Source: UBA10677 sp045654245
Lineage (GTDB): Bacteria; Bacillota; Clostridia; Christensenellales; Pumilibacteraceae
DNA length: 43,380 nt
Assembly (NCBI GenBank): GCA_045654245.1
Contig: JAZOMX010000014.1
Location: 1-43,380, forward strand
Direction of reading: 5' to 3'
The position numbers and the translations under genes were made by a program. Each line of letters opens with the position of its first letter. Positions within the stretch are counted from its first letter, which is position 1. The notes below the pieces were generated by a model, which was not told the origin of the DNA, made no database searches, and worked only from the letters and a program-made list of their open reading frames with translations. This document shows positions 23,383 to 31,890 of this stretch, one piece after another.

Positions 23383-24147
23383 TTACTTATTCAATACAAA
23401 GATTTCGCTAACTTTATATCGTAGATATACTATTTCAGACAAAGTGCGCCTAATCGACGAGCAAATCTTAGGTTTTTCGTCGCTCGGCTCTATCGTAAGC
23501 GCATCCGCCGTTTTAGTTAAATAATCGCGCAAAACCTCCGCTACCGCTCCGTCCCCACCGTCCAACTTAGTAATAGCGTTAAGCGTCCGTTCTCGCTCCT
23601 TTTCCACGGTATAAAAGAGCAAAGCGTCCGTTCTCTTTCCCTCTTCGTAGCCCGAAAGCACTTTTGAAATGCTTTCAAAAATCTCGTCGTAGAGTAAAAA
23701 AGCCGAGAGCGTTCCGTCAGCGTACTCGCCAGTTAGCGTAATATCGGATATCACTAGCGAATAAACGCTTGCGTCGTCGCTCTGCTTTTGCATAACGGCG
23801 CTAGCATCCTTTTCGTTGTCGTAAACGGATGCCGTTACTTGATATTTGCCGTCGTTGATTATATATCCGCTACCGCCCGCCTCGATTACTTTTTCGCTCT
23901 CCATTTCCGCCGTTGCGTAGTCGTCGGACGAAAGAAAACTAACGAAATACCACTTTTTGCCCTTAATTTTAACGCTACCTTCTTTTATCGTTTTGCTTTG
24001 AGGCAAAAAACTAAACGCTATTACCGCAATTAAACATATGATAACGATAAAAAGTAACAGTTTAATAAAGGTGAATTTGCGCTTTCCACCCTCTTTCCCT
24101 CTACCTTTTTGTATAAAATGCGGTTGGTCACCGTAATATTGTTGCAT
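23383..24147 (-). CDS. Membrane-anchored protein with a SPOR-like domain
   Basis: Single-pass membrane protein: a basic cytosolic N-terminus, one membrane helix at about 28-50, then an extracytoplasmic part of about 200 aa. Its first section (KWYFVSFLSS... GSGYIINDGKYQVTASVYDN, about 62-110) has the look of a SPOR peptidoglycan-binding repeat (aromatic-x-V-x-x-F start, G-x-Y-x-V-x-x-x-V end). The rest is helical and unrecognised. I start at the ATG 24145-24147; GGAG is seven bases upstream and an upstream TTG would overlap it. Divergent from the DUF6062 gene. A cell-wall or division role is only inferred. Confidence 0.7.
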   Translation of the reverse strand: MQQYYGDQPHFIQKGRGKEGGKRKFTFIKLLLFIVIICLIAVIAFSFLPQSKTIKEGSVKIKGKKWYFVSFLSSDDYATAEMESEKVIEAGGSGYIINDGKYQVTASVYDNEKDASAVMQKQSDDASVYSLVISDITLTGEYADGTLSAFLLYDEIFESISKVLSGYEEGKRTDALLFYTVEKERERTLNAITKLDGGDGAVAEVLRDYLTKTADALTIEPSDEKPKICSSIRRTLSEIVYLRYKVSEIFVLNK

Positions 24148-24183
24148 TTTTTTCTCCAATCTTGTAAAATTACTTATACATTA

Positions 24184-24211
24184 TTGACTATCTTTGCTAT
24201 GCTTATATATT
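24184..24211 (+). promoter_or_regulatory. Promoter of the DUF6062 gene
   Basis: TTGACT (24184-24189), 16-bp spacer, TATATT (24206-24211), 17 bp before the start codon, so the leader would be very short. Moderate match. Confidence 0.5.
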
Positions 24212-24228
24212 CGTTTTTGGAGTTTTTT

Positions 24229-24909
24229 ATGCAGTATCATATTCAAACAGGCCCTATTTGGGAGGCTTTTGAGAAAAACGACGGCTGTCCACTTTGCGCC
24301 CTCTACGCTCGTACCGAGGGTATGTTTTTGCGACAATACCTTAACGAAGCGGTTATGGAACCCGACTTTAGAGTGCGCGTTAACAAACTCGGCTTTTGTA
24401 CCGACCACTTACTAAAACTATATAACGGCGACAATAAACTTGGCGTTGCTCTTCAAACAAACACTAGAACTTCCGCCATAATTTCGTCGATTAATATCGT
24501 GAAAAGCGCTAAAGAAGGAAATAAACTCGCAGATAAACTAGACAAGACTATGGATACCTGCGTTATTTGTAAAGAGGTTGACGAAATTATGGTTCGATAC
24601 GCTTACACGATTGCGCAAATGTTTTGCCACGAACCCGAATTTCCCAAAGTCCTTTCCGAAAGTTACGGATTTTGTTTGCCACACTTCTCTCTTCTTCTTC
24701 GTTATATTAAAAAAGCGGGTAAAGCAGAAGAAAAATACGCCGTTGCTCTAACGAAAAGACAACTCGAAACTATGCGTCAAGCAAATGCGTCACTTGACCG
24801 CTTTACGCAAATGTTCGACTACCGCGCCGATAAATCAATAGGCGGAAAGGGAGACGCTCTTGCCGTTTCTATCAATAAACTTAAGGGCGATTTACTAAAA
24901 ACGAAATAG
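24229..24909 (+). CDS. DUF6062 family protein with duplicated zinc-like motifs
   Basis: Cytosolic 226-aa protein of unknown function, found in Firmicutes. Two matching sets of potential metal ligands are visible: C20-C23 with C57-H60 (GFCTDH) and C111-C114 with C149-H152 (GFCLPH), pointing to an internal duplication with one zinc-like site each. The remainder is helical. The start is ATG at 24229 with GGAG upstream; an upstream extension of 40 hydrophobic codons overlaps the divergent gene and is rejected. No further gene follows in its operon. Confidence 0.75.
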   Translation: MQYHIQTGPIWEAFEKNDGCPLCALYARTEGMFLRQYLNEAVMEPDFRVRVNKLGFCTDHLLKLYNGDNKLGVALQTNTRTSAIISSINIVKSAKEGNKLADKLDKTMDTCVICKEVDEIMVRYAYTIAQMFCHEPEFPKVLSESYGFCLPHFSLLLRYIKKAGKAEEKYAVALTKRQLETMRQANASLDRFTQMFDYRADKSIGGKGDALAVSINKLKGDLLKTK

Positions 24910-24983
24910 CCGTATAGCACAAAAACTTCATTTTGTCAATACTTTTTGGAAAAATTTTCTTTAAAAAATTTTCACTTTCCCTA

Positions 24984-25012
24984 TTGTAAAATCTAATTTT
25001 GCGGTGTATAAT
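24984..25012 (+). promoter_or_regulatory. Promoter of the structured small RNA
   Basis: TTGTAA (24984-24989), 17-bp spacer, TATAAT (25007-25012). Transcription should begin at about 25019-25021, just before the closing stem of the RNA. Confidence 0.75.
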
Positions 25013-25019
25013 TATATCA

Positions 25020-25205
25020 CAATTAAATCCTGCGGTTCTCGTTACTTGCAAAAATTATAACCACAAATCAGTTAAGGGATTGCTTGTACGCGCTACTAAT
25101 ATGTCCAGCCCCCTTTGAGAGGACGACAGAAAGTACGGTCGGCTTGCCCACCTCGCTCACAGCGGGTTTTATATTATGCAAGATAGACGGCTCAGGCGGG
25201 ATTTT
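25020..25205 (+). ncRNA. Structured small RNA, 6S RNA (ssrS) candidate
   Basis: No good reading frame lies in 24910-25254, yet a strong promoter and terminator frame about 185 nt. The ends form a 9-bp closing stem (25025-25033 with 25196-25204, one G-U pair). Further in, 25045-25050 pairs with 25177-25182 and continues as an AU-rich helix; the apical part can pair 25084-25089 with 25133-25138. A small hairpin (ACC-CGCU / AGCG-GGU, about 25150-25167) lies on the 3' side. A long irregular rod with a 3'-strand hairpin and this length is what 6S RNA looks like in Firmicutes; I could not match a full consensus, and another RNA class is possible. It lacks the conserved RNase P, SRP and tmRNA cores. 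Confidence 0.5.
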
Positions 25206-25216
25206 ATTTTTTTGCA

Positions 25217-25252
25217 AAAAAAGGCTTACGATTTTTTTCGTAAGCCTTTTTT
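25217..25252. terminator. Bidirectional terminator between the small RNA and the GH2 gene
   Basis: 15-bp stem (25217-25231 with 25238-25252), T6 loop, A-run and T-run flanks. It serves the RNA on the plus strand and the carbohydrate operon on the minus strand. Confidence 0.9.
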
Positions 25253-25254
25253 GA

Positions 25255-27462
25255 TTATTTTCTTATAAATTCGTAGCGCGAAGAAAGTTCGCTATCGCCT
25301 TCGACCTCTACCGTGAGAGTAAATACTTGCGGTAGTTCCTCGGTTACTTGGAAAGTAAATTCACCGAACTTAGTATTCTCTCTTGCTTTTACGCCGTCGA
25401 AGTCGAACGATGCGATTTCTTTCCGATTTTCATCCTCGCCTAACAGTACGCGGACTTTCTTTTTGCCGATATCTAACCCACCGTCGTTAAGCATCCATAG
25501 TTCTACGGACGCCGTTTCGCCCGTTAAAAATCTATTCTTACGCGTCCTAACGCTCGTCATACGATTTCGGAGTGCCTCACCCACGGCTTTAAGCGCAGGT
25601 TTTTCCACGTTAGGATAGTTAACCAAACTGTTTCCAGCAAGGCACGGCCAAGGCTCGTTGAAATCCCAGTTTATCGCCATAGAACAATGTGGCCATTGTT
25701 TACGCATTTCCTCGAACAACGCCTTGTAACTGATTGCTTGAACGAACAAACTTTTTTGCATAAAATCGTCGGTGTCTTTTGCTCCGCCGAAATAATAATC
25801 TATCTCGCCCGGTCTAATCCAACTATCGTCGTTCCATGCCTTGAAAGCGTGATGCGCTACCCACGACGGATTTTCGGGAGACATATCTGCGTAATTTTCT
25901 TCGCTCATTATCCAAGTTTTTATATACTCGGGCGACGCTCCACCCGAACTTCCAAACTCGGTATAAGCGGTAAAATAACTACGGCACAGTACGGTTATAA
26001 ATTCTTCCGTTTGGCTTATTCCAGTATTGCCTCCAAGACCCGCTACATCCTCAGTTACGTCGCCTTTTTCATATAACGTATTGTAATTTCCGTGTCCCAT
26101 ACCGGCTAACGGAGAGGTCATATTAAAGGGTGTAAAGCGGTCTAGTTGATAGCAAAGATTACCCAAAAGTCGCAACGGATGAGACTGGTCAGTCATACCC
26201 GACCACGAGTTAAAGAGTTCGTTTCCACCGCACCACATCACTACGGACGGATGATAACGAAGACTTTTAATTATATGCGTTGCCTCTTTTTCTAGCACGG
26301 ATAAAAACTCGTCGTCATCAGGAAAATTATTGCAAGATAGCATAAATTCTTGCCAAAGCATTATTCCTTTTTGGTCGCATAGTTCGTAGAAATATTCGTG
26401 GTTTATGTATCCGCCACCCCACATTCTAAATATGTTCATATTCGCCTTTTCGGCTTTTTCTACGAGTTCAAGATATCTGTTTTCAGTCATTAGCGAGGGA
26501 AAAATTTCGGTATTTACCCAGTTGCTTCCCTTTGCAAAAACTTTAATTCCGTTAACTTCTAGCGTAGCGGGAGCCGAATATCTCGACTTGGGGAAAGTTG
26601 TTTCACCCGGCGTTCTATCGTCAAAATTTCGCACCAGTTTACTTCTTCTAAAACCGATTTTCTTACTTACTTGGCTATCTCCCGCGCGCAATACTACGGT
26701 GTAGATAGGTTGCTCGCCGTAACCTCTTGGATACCATAAATCGGGATTATCGAGTACAAACTCGAACTTAACCTCGCCCGTTTGCTTTTTCTTGGTGGAA
26801 TAAACGGTAATCCCGTCCTTATCAATAAGGTCGAGCGTTACTTCTTCGTCGCCCAAAACGCCAGCGTAAACCTCTACGCTAACTTTGTCAAGCGCGTCGG
26901 ATAATCTATAAGATGCCGTAAAAGAAGTTACGACTGCTTTTCCTACTGACAGCGTTACTTTTTTCCAAATTCCCGACGGAACTAGGCGTGGATGCCAGTC
27001 CCAGCCGTAAGCAGATGCCGGCTTGCAACTTGCCGAGGCTTGGTCACGGCACTCTCTTCTTCCCTCACGCTTAGGAATAGGCTTGATTATTACCTCAAGT
27101 TCGTGCTTTTTATTAGCGTATTTACTAGCATCAAGCGTTACGGGCGCAAACATACCCTCGCCCTCGATTATCGGCTGTCCGTCGATACGGATAATATAAC
27201 CGTAATCTATACCGTCGAACGAAAGAAAGGCAACCTCGCCCTCGCTCATAGAGAAGTCGAGCGTGGTTTTATATATAAAATACTCGTCTTCCATCCAGCG
27301 AAACTGCTTAAAATTAGTTTCGTACCAGTACGGCGCGTACCCTTTCGCTTTAGCGTAATCAAGTTGAACTGCACCGGGAACGGTGGCTGGAATATGCTCA
27401 ATCGGTTGCTCGTCTAAACTTTTTGTGTGAGAAACAACCCACTCAAATTCAAAAATTTTCAT
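25255..27462 (-). CDS. GH2-family beta-mannosidase-like glycosidase
   Basis: Predicted intracellular exo-glycosidase. N-terminal jelly roll (about 1-175, including the GWDWHPRLVPSGIW segment), Ig-like domain (about 176-275) and a TIM barrel (about 300-600). The acid/base glutamate is E415 in WCGGNE; the nucleophile is probably E502 in AYTEFGSSG. FRMWGGGYI and IMLWQEFM are beta-mannosidase signatures rather than beta-galactosidase ones. No signal peptide; 735 aa is slightly short for the family. AGGAG precedes the ATG. Last gene of a four-gene operon after pgcA. Confidence 0.88.
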   Translation of the reverse strand: MKIFEFEWVVSHTKSLDEQPIEHIPATVPGAVQLDYAKAKGYAPYWYETNFKQFRWMEDEYFIYKTTLDFSMSEGEVAFLSFDGIDYGYIIRIDGQPIIEGEGMFAPVTLDASKYANKKHELEVIIKPIPKREGRRECRDQASASCKPASAYGWDWHPRLVPSGIWKKVTLSVGKAVVTSFTASYRLSDALDKVSVEVYAGVLGDEEVTLDLIDKDGITVYSTKKKQTGEVKFEFVLDNPDLWYPRGYGEQPIYTVVLRAGDSQVSKKIGFRRSKLVRNFDDRTPGETTFPKSRYSAPATLEVNGIKVFAKGSNWVNTEIFPSLMTENRYLELVEKAEKANMNIFRMWGGGYINHEYFYELCDQKGIMLWQEFMLSCNNFPDDDEFLSVLEKEATHIIKSLRYHPSVVMWCGGNELFNSWSGMTDQSHPLRLLGNLCYQLDRFTPFNMTSPLAGMGHGNYNTLYEKGDVTEDVAGLGGNTGISQTEEFITVLCRSYFTAYTEFGSSGGASPEYIKTWIMSEENYADMSPENPSWVAHHAFKAWNDDSWIRPGEIDYYFGGAKDTDDFMQKSLFVQAISYKALFEEMRKQWPHCSMAINWDFNEPWPCLAGNSLVNYPNVEKPALKAVGEALRNRMTSVRTRKNRFLTGETASVELWMLNDGGLDIGKKKVRVLLGEDENRKEIASFDFDGVKARENTKFGEFTFQVTEELPQVFTLTVEVEGDSELSSRYEFIRK

Positions 27463-27470
27463 TCCCTCTC

Positions 27471-29132
27471 CTATTTAAATATCTTCGCTAGGTACTCTTT
27501 CATTTCCTCAAACCTTACCGCATTACGCTCTTTATCAAGCGCACTCGTAAGATAAGTCTTAACTAGCGGTTCGGTACCCGACGGACGAATTATCAGTTGA
27601 CTTCCGTCTTCCATAAAGAAGGAAAGTACGTTGGCTTTGGGTAAATCACTCTCAGTTTGAGTGAGGTAATCGACGCACTTAGTTACCTTTTTACCAGCAA
27701 TTTCGGTAGGCATATTCGCGCGTAAATCAGCCAATATTTTCTTCATTTTGTCGTTACCTTCAACGCCCGGGAATTCGTACGAGCAAAGTTTATGTTCGTA
27801 TTCGCCAAAACGCGCGTAAATATCGTTTAGAACGGCGACTAGCGTTTTGCCTTGCTTTTTATAATGCGCCGTCATTTCAGCAATAAGCATACTTGCGTTC
27901 ACAGCGTCTTTATCGCGAACGTAAGTTCCCGTCAAATATCCGTAACTTTCCTCAAATCCAAGTATATAGCGTTCTTTCTCGCCTGCTTTTTCAAGTTTAG
28001 CAATTACGTCGCCGATATACTTAAATCCGGTAAGGACGTCCCTAACTTCCGCACCGTACTCGCTTGCAACCTTTTTAACGAGTTCGGTAGTAACGATAGT
28101 CTTTACGATTACGGGATTTTTCGGAAGTTCGCCTTTTTCTTTTTTGCGCTTAAGTAGATAATCGGCTAAAAGTACGCCGATATTATTGCCCGTAAGAAGA
28201 ACCATTTCCCCCTCGTGCATAACCGCAGTTCCTACTCGGTCCGCATCAGGGTCGGTAGCGATTAAAATGTCAGAACCGTTTTTCTTTGCTTGTTCTATTC
28301 CGAGCGCAAGCGCCTCTCTTTTTTCGGGATTAGGATACGGACAAGTAGTGAAATTTCCGTCGGGATAACATTGTTCTAAAACTAAATCTAGTTTTTCAAC
28401 TTTCATCCTCTTTAAGATTTCGGGAACTAGTTTATATCCTGTTCCGTTAAAAGCCGAATAAGTCACTTTTAACCCTTCAGCATAGTCCGTTCTATGCGCA
28501 AAAACCGTGTCTAAATATTTCGATATAACCTCGTCGGAAATATACTCGATAGTACCGTTTTTAATATACGTATCAATATTTTCACTGCAAACGTCAAAAG
28601 CATCTACTCTTTCGATATACCCTGTCATTTCAAGCGCAGACGCGTCGGTAAGTTGGCATCCGTCCGCTCCGTAAACCTTATATCCGTTGTATTTAGCAGG
28701 GTTGTGCGACGCCGTAATCATAACGCCTACGTCCGCTTTCATTTCTCTCGTGATGTACGACAAAAAGGGCGTTGGCATAAGTTCTTTCGTAACATAAGTC
28801 TTAATCCCGTTAGATGCGAAAACTTCTGCCGTCGTTCTCATAAAGAGGTCGGAATTAATTCGGCTATCACAAGATACGCAAGCCGTTTTTTGACCTTTTT
28901 CTTTCATACAGTCGGCTATTCCTTGCGTTGCCTTTCTAATCGTATAGATATTTAGACAGTTCGTTCCAGCGCCGATTTCGCCACGCAATCCAGCCGTTCC
29001 AAACTCAAGGTCCTTAAAAAATGCGTACGCTTTGGTCTTTTCGTCGCTAGCCATTTTCTTTAATCCGTTTTGAACTTCCTCGTCGCACGCACGCTGTAAC
29101 CACTCGTTATATTTTTGCTCGATACTTTTCAT
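27471..29132 (-). CDS. pgcA: Phosphoglucomutase/phosphomannomutase
   Basis: Interconverts hexose 1- and 6-phosphates through a phosphoserine. The catalytic serine is S142 in TASHNPAKYNGYK; the metal loop DPDADR, the sugar-binding GFEESYGYL and the phosphate-binding RPSGTEPLVK are all present. Length 553 aa fits the long PgcA-type enzymes of Firmicutes rather than the 450-aa GlmM/ManB group. AGGAG precedes the ATG. Nine bp follow before the next operon member. Confidence 0.93.
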   Translation of the reverse strand: MKSIEQKYNEWLQRACDEEVQNGLKKMASDEKTKAYAFFKDLEFGTAGLRGEIGAGTNCLNIYTIRKATQGIADCMKEKGQKTACVSCDSRINSDLFMRTTAEVFASNGIKTYVTKELMPTPFLSYITREMKADVGVMITASHNPAKYNGYKVYGADGCQLTDASALEMTGYIERVDAFDVCSENIDTYIKNGTIEYISDEVISKYLDTVFAHRTDYAEGLKVTYSAFNGTGYKLVPEILKRMKVEKLDLVLEQCYPDGNFTTCPYPNPEKREALALGIEQAKKNGSDILIATDPDADRVGTAVMHEGEMVLLTGNNIGVLLADYLLKRKKEKGELPKNPVIVKTIVTTELVKKVASEYGAEVRDVLTGFKYIGDVIAKLEKAGEKERYILGFEESYGYLTGTYVRDKDAVNASMLIAEMTAHYKKQGKTLVAVLNDIYARFGEYEHKLCSYEFPGVEGNDKMKKILADLRANMPTEIAGKKVTKCVDYLTQTESDLPKANVLSFFMEDGSQLIIRPSGTEPLVKTYLTSALDKERNAVRFEEMKEYLAKIFK

Positions 29133-29141
29133 TGTTATCTC

Positions 29142-30020
29142 CTATTTTACCGTAATTTCGTATCCACAATTAAATTCTGCATTTGGTTTAACTTCATTAA
29201 TGAACGGCTTTTTGCTAATTTCCGTTTCATTATCCTCAAATCCGCACAATCCCCACCAAGGCTCTATGCAAACGTATTTTCCCGTTTCTGGGAACGACCA
29301 AACTCCTAGAACTGGCGCAGTCGAACGAAATTCAATTTCGCGTCCGCCCGCTTTTTTGAGAACTAGACTGCAATCTCCGTTCGTTTCTACGAGCAAAGTA
29401 CGATATTCTTTCATAAGCGCTTTGTCCACTTCAAAAGTCTTAAACGAGCCTTGTTTCTTTTCCTTTATGAAAGTTTCGCCCAAAGCGTAATAGGTTTTTA
29501 GTTCTTTCGATAAAGCAATAAAGTTTCCTTTCGTTTCTTCCTTTCCACCAGGCTCGTCCGTGCCATCAAGCAAGAACGCGAGGTGTCCACCGAGGTAGAA
29601 ATACATATTTTCCTTTCCCTCGTTTACAATCTTATACGAAAGGCTAATATCCTTTCCGCTTACCTTATAGGTAAGATATAGCGTAAAATCATAGGGATAA
29701 ATTTCTTTCGTTTCTTCGTTCGAGGTAAACTTAATCGTCGCCTCGTTATCCGTTTTAGTTACGAAAGTAAAAGGTTTATGACGGCAAAAACCATGGCGAC
29801 TCATTTGATATTCCGCGCCGTTTGCCATATATTTTCCGTCGGGCATTCCTCCGATAAAGGGGAAAATTACCATATCTTTGTCTTTCCACGAACGCTCGTC
29901 GCCTTGGAACTGCAATTCTTCTCCGTTTCGCTTATCGATAATTGAGGAAAAAGTTCCGCCGTCAAGCGTAATTTCAACCTTTAAAATTTCACTTTCAATC
30001 TTGATTATATCATTGTTCAT
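29142..30020 (-). CDS. Aldose 1-epimerase family protein
   Basis: Galactose-mutarotase-like beta-sandwich enzyme that likely interconverts anomers of a sugar or sugar phosphate. Family traits are GGTFSSIIDKRNGEELQFQG, PFIGGMPDGKY, the active-site histidine in SRHGFCRHKPF and the WSFPETGKYVCIEPWWG segment, the glutamate of which fits the general base. The start is ATG at 30018-30020 with GGAGG upstream; the 18 further in-frame codons belong to the overlap with the ABC gene. Overlap with that gene is 11 bp. Confidence 0.87.
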   Translation of the reverse strand: MNNDIIKIESEILKVEITLDGGTFSSIIDKRNGEELQFQGDERSWKDKDMVIFPFIGGMPDGKYMANGAEYQMSRHGFCRHKPFTFVTKTDNEATIKFTSNEETKEIYPYDFTLYLTYKVSGKDISLSYKIVNEGKENMYFYLGGHLAFLLDGTDEPGGKEETKGNFIALSKELKTYYALGETFIKEKKQGSFKTFEVDKALMKEYRTLLVETNGDCSLVLKKAGGREIEFRSTAPVLGVWSFPETGKYVCIEPWWGLCGFEDNETEISKKPFINEVKPNAEFNCGYEITVK

Positions 30021-31770
30021 CGTCGTTACCTCCATACATTCCGTACAATTCACTATAAAGTCCGCGTTTTTCAAGCAACTGCTTATGATTGCCCTCTTCT
30101 GCTATTCCGTTTTCTGTCAACACGATTATTCTATCTGCGTTCTTTATAGTCGTAAGCCTATGCGCTATCGTAATCGTAGTACGGTTTTTTGCAAGTTCGT
30201 CAAGGGACGCTTGAACTAGTCTTTCACTCTCGTTATCAAGCGCACTAGTTGCCTCGTCAAGAATAAGAATAGGCGGATTTTTTAAGAAAAGCCGAGCAAT
30301 TGATATACGCTGTTTTTGACCGCCAGAAAGTTTAACGCCTCGCTCTCCGCAAACCGTGTCGTATCCGTACTCTAATTTCTCAATAAACTCGTGTGCGCCT
30401 GCAAGTTTTGCTGCGGTAATAACCTCTTCCATAGTTGCGTCTCGTCGTCCGAAAAGTATATTCTCTTTCACCGAGCCGTAGAACAAATATACGTTTTGTT
30501 GAACTATTCCGACGTTATCGCGCAAAGTCTTTAAGTTCATATCCTTAATAGATACGCCGTCTATCAATACTTCGCCGTCCGAAATTTCATAAAAACGAGG
30601 AACGATATTCGCAATCGTGGTTTTACCCGCTCCAGACGGTCCTACTATAGCCAAACTTTCGCCCTTTTTAACCTTGAAAGATAGGTTTTTAAGTACGATT
30701 TTTGCATTATCATAAGAAAAAGTTACGTTTCTAAACTCAACTTCAGAGTTAAAATCAACCTGCTCGTTTGGTGTTTCGGGAGAATCAATTGCTATAGGCT
30801 CGTCCATAATTTCTAGGAAACGAGCAAATCCCGATACGCCTCGCTGAAATTGTTCGGTATAAGTCATAATGACGCTAATTGCCGAAAGCAAAGTGCTAAC
30901 GTAAAGCAAAAATGCGACTAAGTCAACGGTAGTTAGCGTTCCCTTTTTTATAAACATTACTCCAAAAAGAACGGTCGCTACGTACATAAGTCCCGAATTA
31001 AAGAGCGTTCCACTATGAAATACGCCCATAATTTTATAGGTTTTTTGCTTAACTGCAACGAATTCGTCGTTGTTTTTATCGAATTTTGCGGTCTCGATTT
31101 CTTCGTTAGCGAAAGACTTAATTACGCTCATACCCGAAAGCGAATCCTCAAGATGCGAGTTGATTTCACTCACTTTCTTTCGCTGTTCACGAAAAGCCGA
31201 GCGCATCTTTCGATTGTTGATAATCGCAAACACGATTAACGGCGGTAACAACGCAAATAATATTAGCGTTAAGTAAACATTAATCGTAGCAAGGTATATA
31301 AACGCACCGAGAAGTCGAACTACGCCCAAAAATATCTCCTCGGGACAATGGTGCGAAAATTCGGTAATTTCAAACAAGTCGTTGTTTACTCTACTCATTA
31401 GGTCGCCAACTTGATGGTTGTCGTAAAACGCTTGCGAAAGCGACAGTAGTTTAATATACAAGTCTCTTCGCATACTCGCCTCTAATCTCGAGCCCATTAC
31501 GTGTCCCACGGTAGTCATATAGTAGTTGCAAAGAACTTGCCCAAGACGAACGCCAAGCATAAGCGACGCTATTATTACGATTGGTTGCCACCGTACTGCC
31601 TCAACGCCTAAGCACTCATTAAGCAAGTAGCGAACGAGCATAGGAAACACGAGTTCGCAAAGCGCTACGCCAAACGCACAAATAAGGTCGAGCGTGAATA
31701 CTTTAATATGCGGTTTATAGTATGGAATAAATCTTCTTATTACCGCCATCTTTTTAATCTTTTTTTCCAT
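30010..31770 (-). CDS. ABC exporter, fused membrane and ATPase domains (MsbA/LmrA type)
   Basis: Half-transporter that works as a homodimer or heterodimer. Six predicted membrane helices in residues 15-315, with the intracellular loop containing DNHQVGDLMSR; ATPase domain with Walker A GPSGAGKTT, signature LSGGQKQR, Walker B ILILDEATSALD and H-loop AHRLTT. Length 586 aa is typical. First gene of an operon of sugar-metabolic enzymes, overlapping the epimerase gene by 11 bp. Substrate unknown. The ribosome site before the ATG is weak. Confidence 0.92.
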   Translation of the reverse strand: MEKKIKKMAVIRRFIPYYKPHIKVFTLDLICAFGVALCELVFPMLVRYLLNECLGVEAVRWQPIVIIASLMLGVRLGQVLCNYYMTTVGHVMGSRLEASMRRDLYIKLLSLSQAFYDNHQVGDLMSRVNNDLFEITEFSHHCPEEIFLGVVRLLGAFIYLATINVYLTLILFALLPPLIVFAIINNRKMRSAFREQRKKVSEINSHLEDSLSGMSVIKSFANEEIETAKFDKNNDEFVAVKQKTYKIMGVFHSGTLFNSGLMYVATVLFGVMFIKKGTLTTVDLVAFLLYVSTLLSAISVIMTYTEQFQRGVSGFARFLEIMDEPIAIDSPETPNEQVDFNSEVEFRNVTFSYDNAKIVLKNLSFKVKKGESLAIVGPSGAGKTTIANIVPRFYEISDGEVLIDGVSIKDMNLKTLRDNVGIVQQNVYLFYGSVKENILFGRRDATMEEVITAAKLAGAHEFIEKLEYGYDTVCGERGVKLSGGQKQRISIARLFLKNPPILILDEATSALDNESERLVQASLDELAKNRTTITIAHRLTTIKNADRIIVLTENGIAEEGNHKQLLEKRGLYSELYGMYGGNDDEQ

Positions 31771-31797
31771 AACGTTTTATTTCCACAGTTTTTTTCT

Positions 31798-31826
31798 ATT
31801 ATAGCATTTTTTACACGATTTGTAAA
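31798..31826 (-). promoter_or_regulatory. Promoter of the ABC exporter/epimerase/pgcA/GH2 operon
   Basis: Minus strand TTTACA (31821-31826), 17-bp spacer, TATAAT (31798-31803), 28 bp before the start codon. Confidence 0.75.
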
Positions 31827-31890
31827 TAGTAATTAGGAATATTTTCTATTGTTCTTCCACCTAAATTTCATTAAAAATTATCAAACGTAA

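Noticed and set aside
24109..24228. 40-residue hydrophobic leader of the DUF6062 protein
   Set aside because: It overlaps the divergent gene's start and the predicted promoter; GGAG precedes the later ATG.
24948..24973. Terminator after the DUF6062 gene
   Set aside because: An A/T-only hairpin with an internal mismatch and no U-tract; too weak to call.
25020..25205. RNase P RNA, SRP RNA, tmRNA or riboswitch
   Set aside because: None of their conserved cores was found, and the next gene downstream is on the other strand, so a cis-acting riboswitch does not fit.
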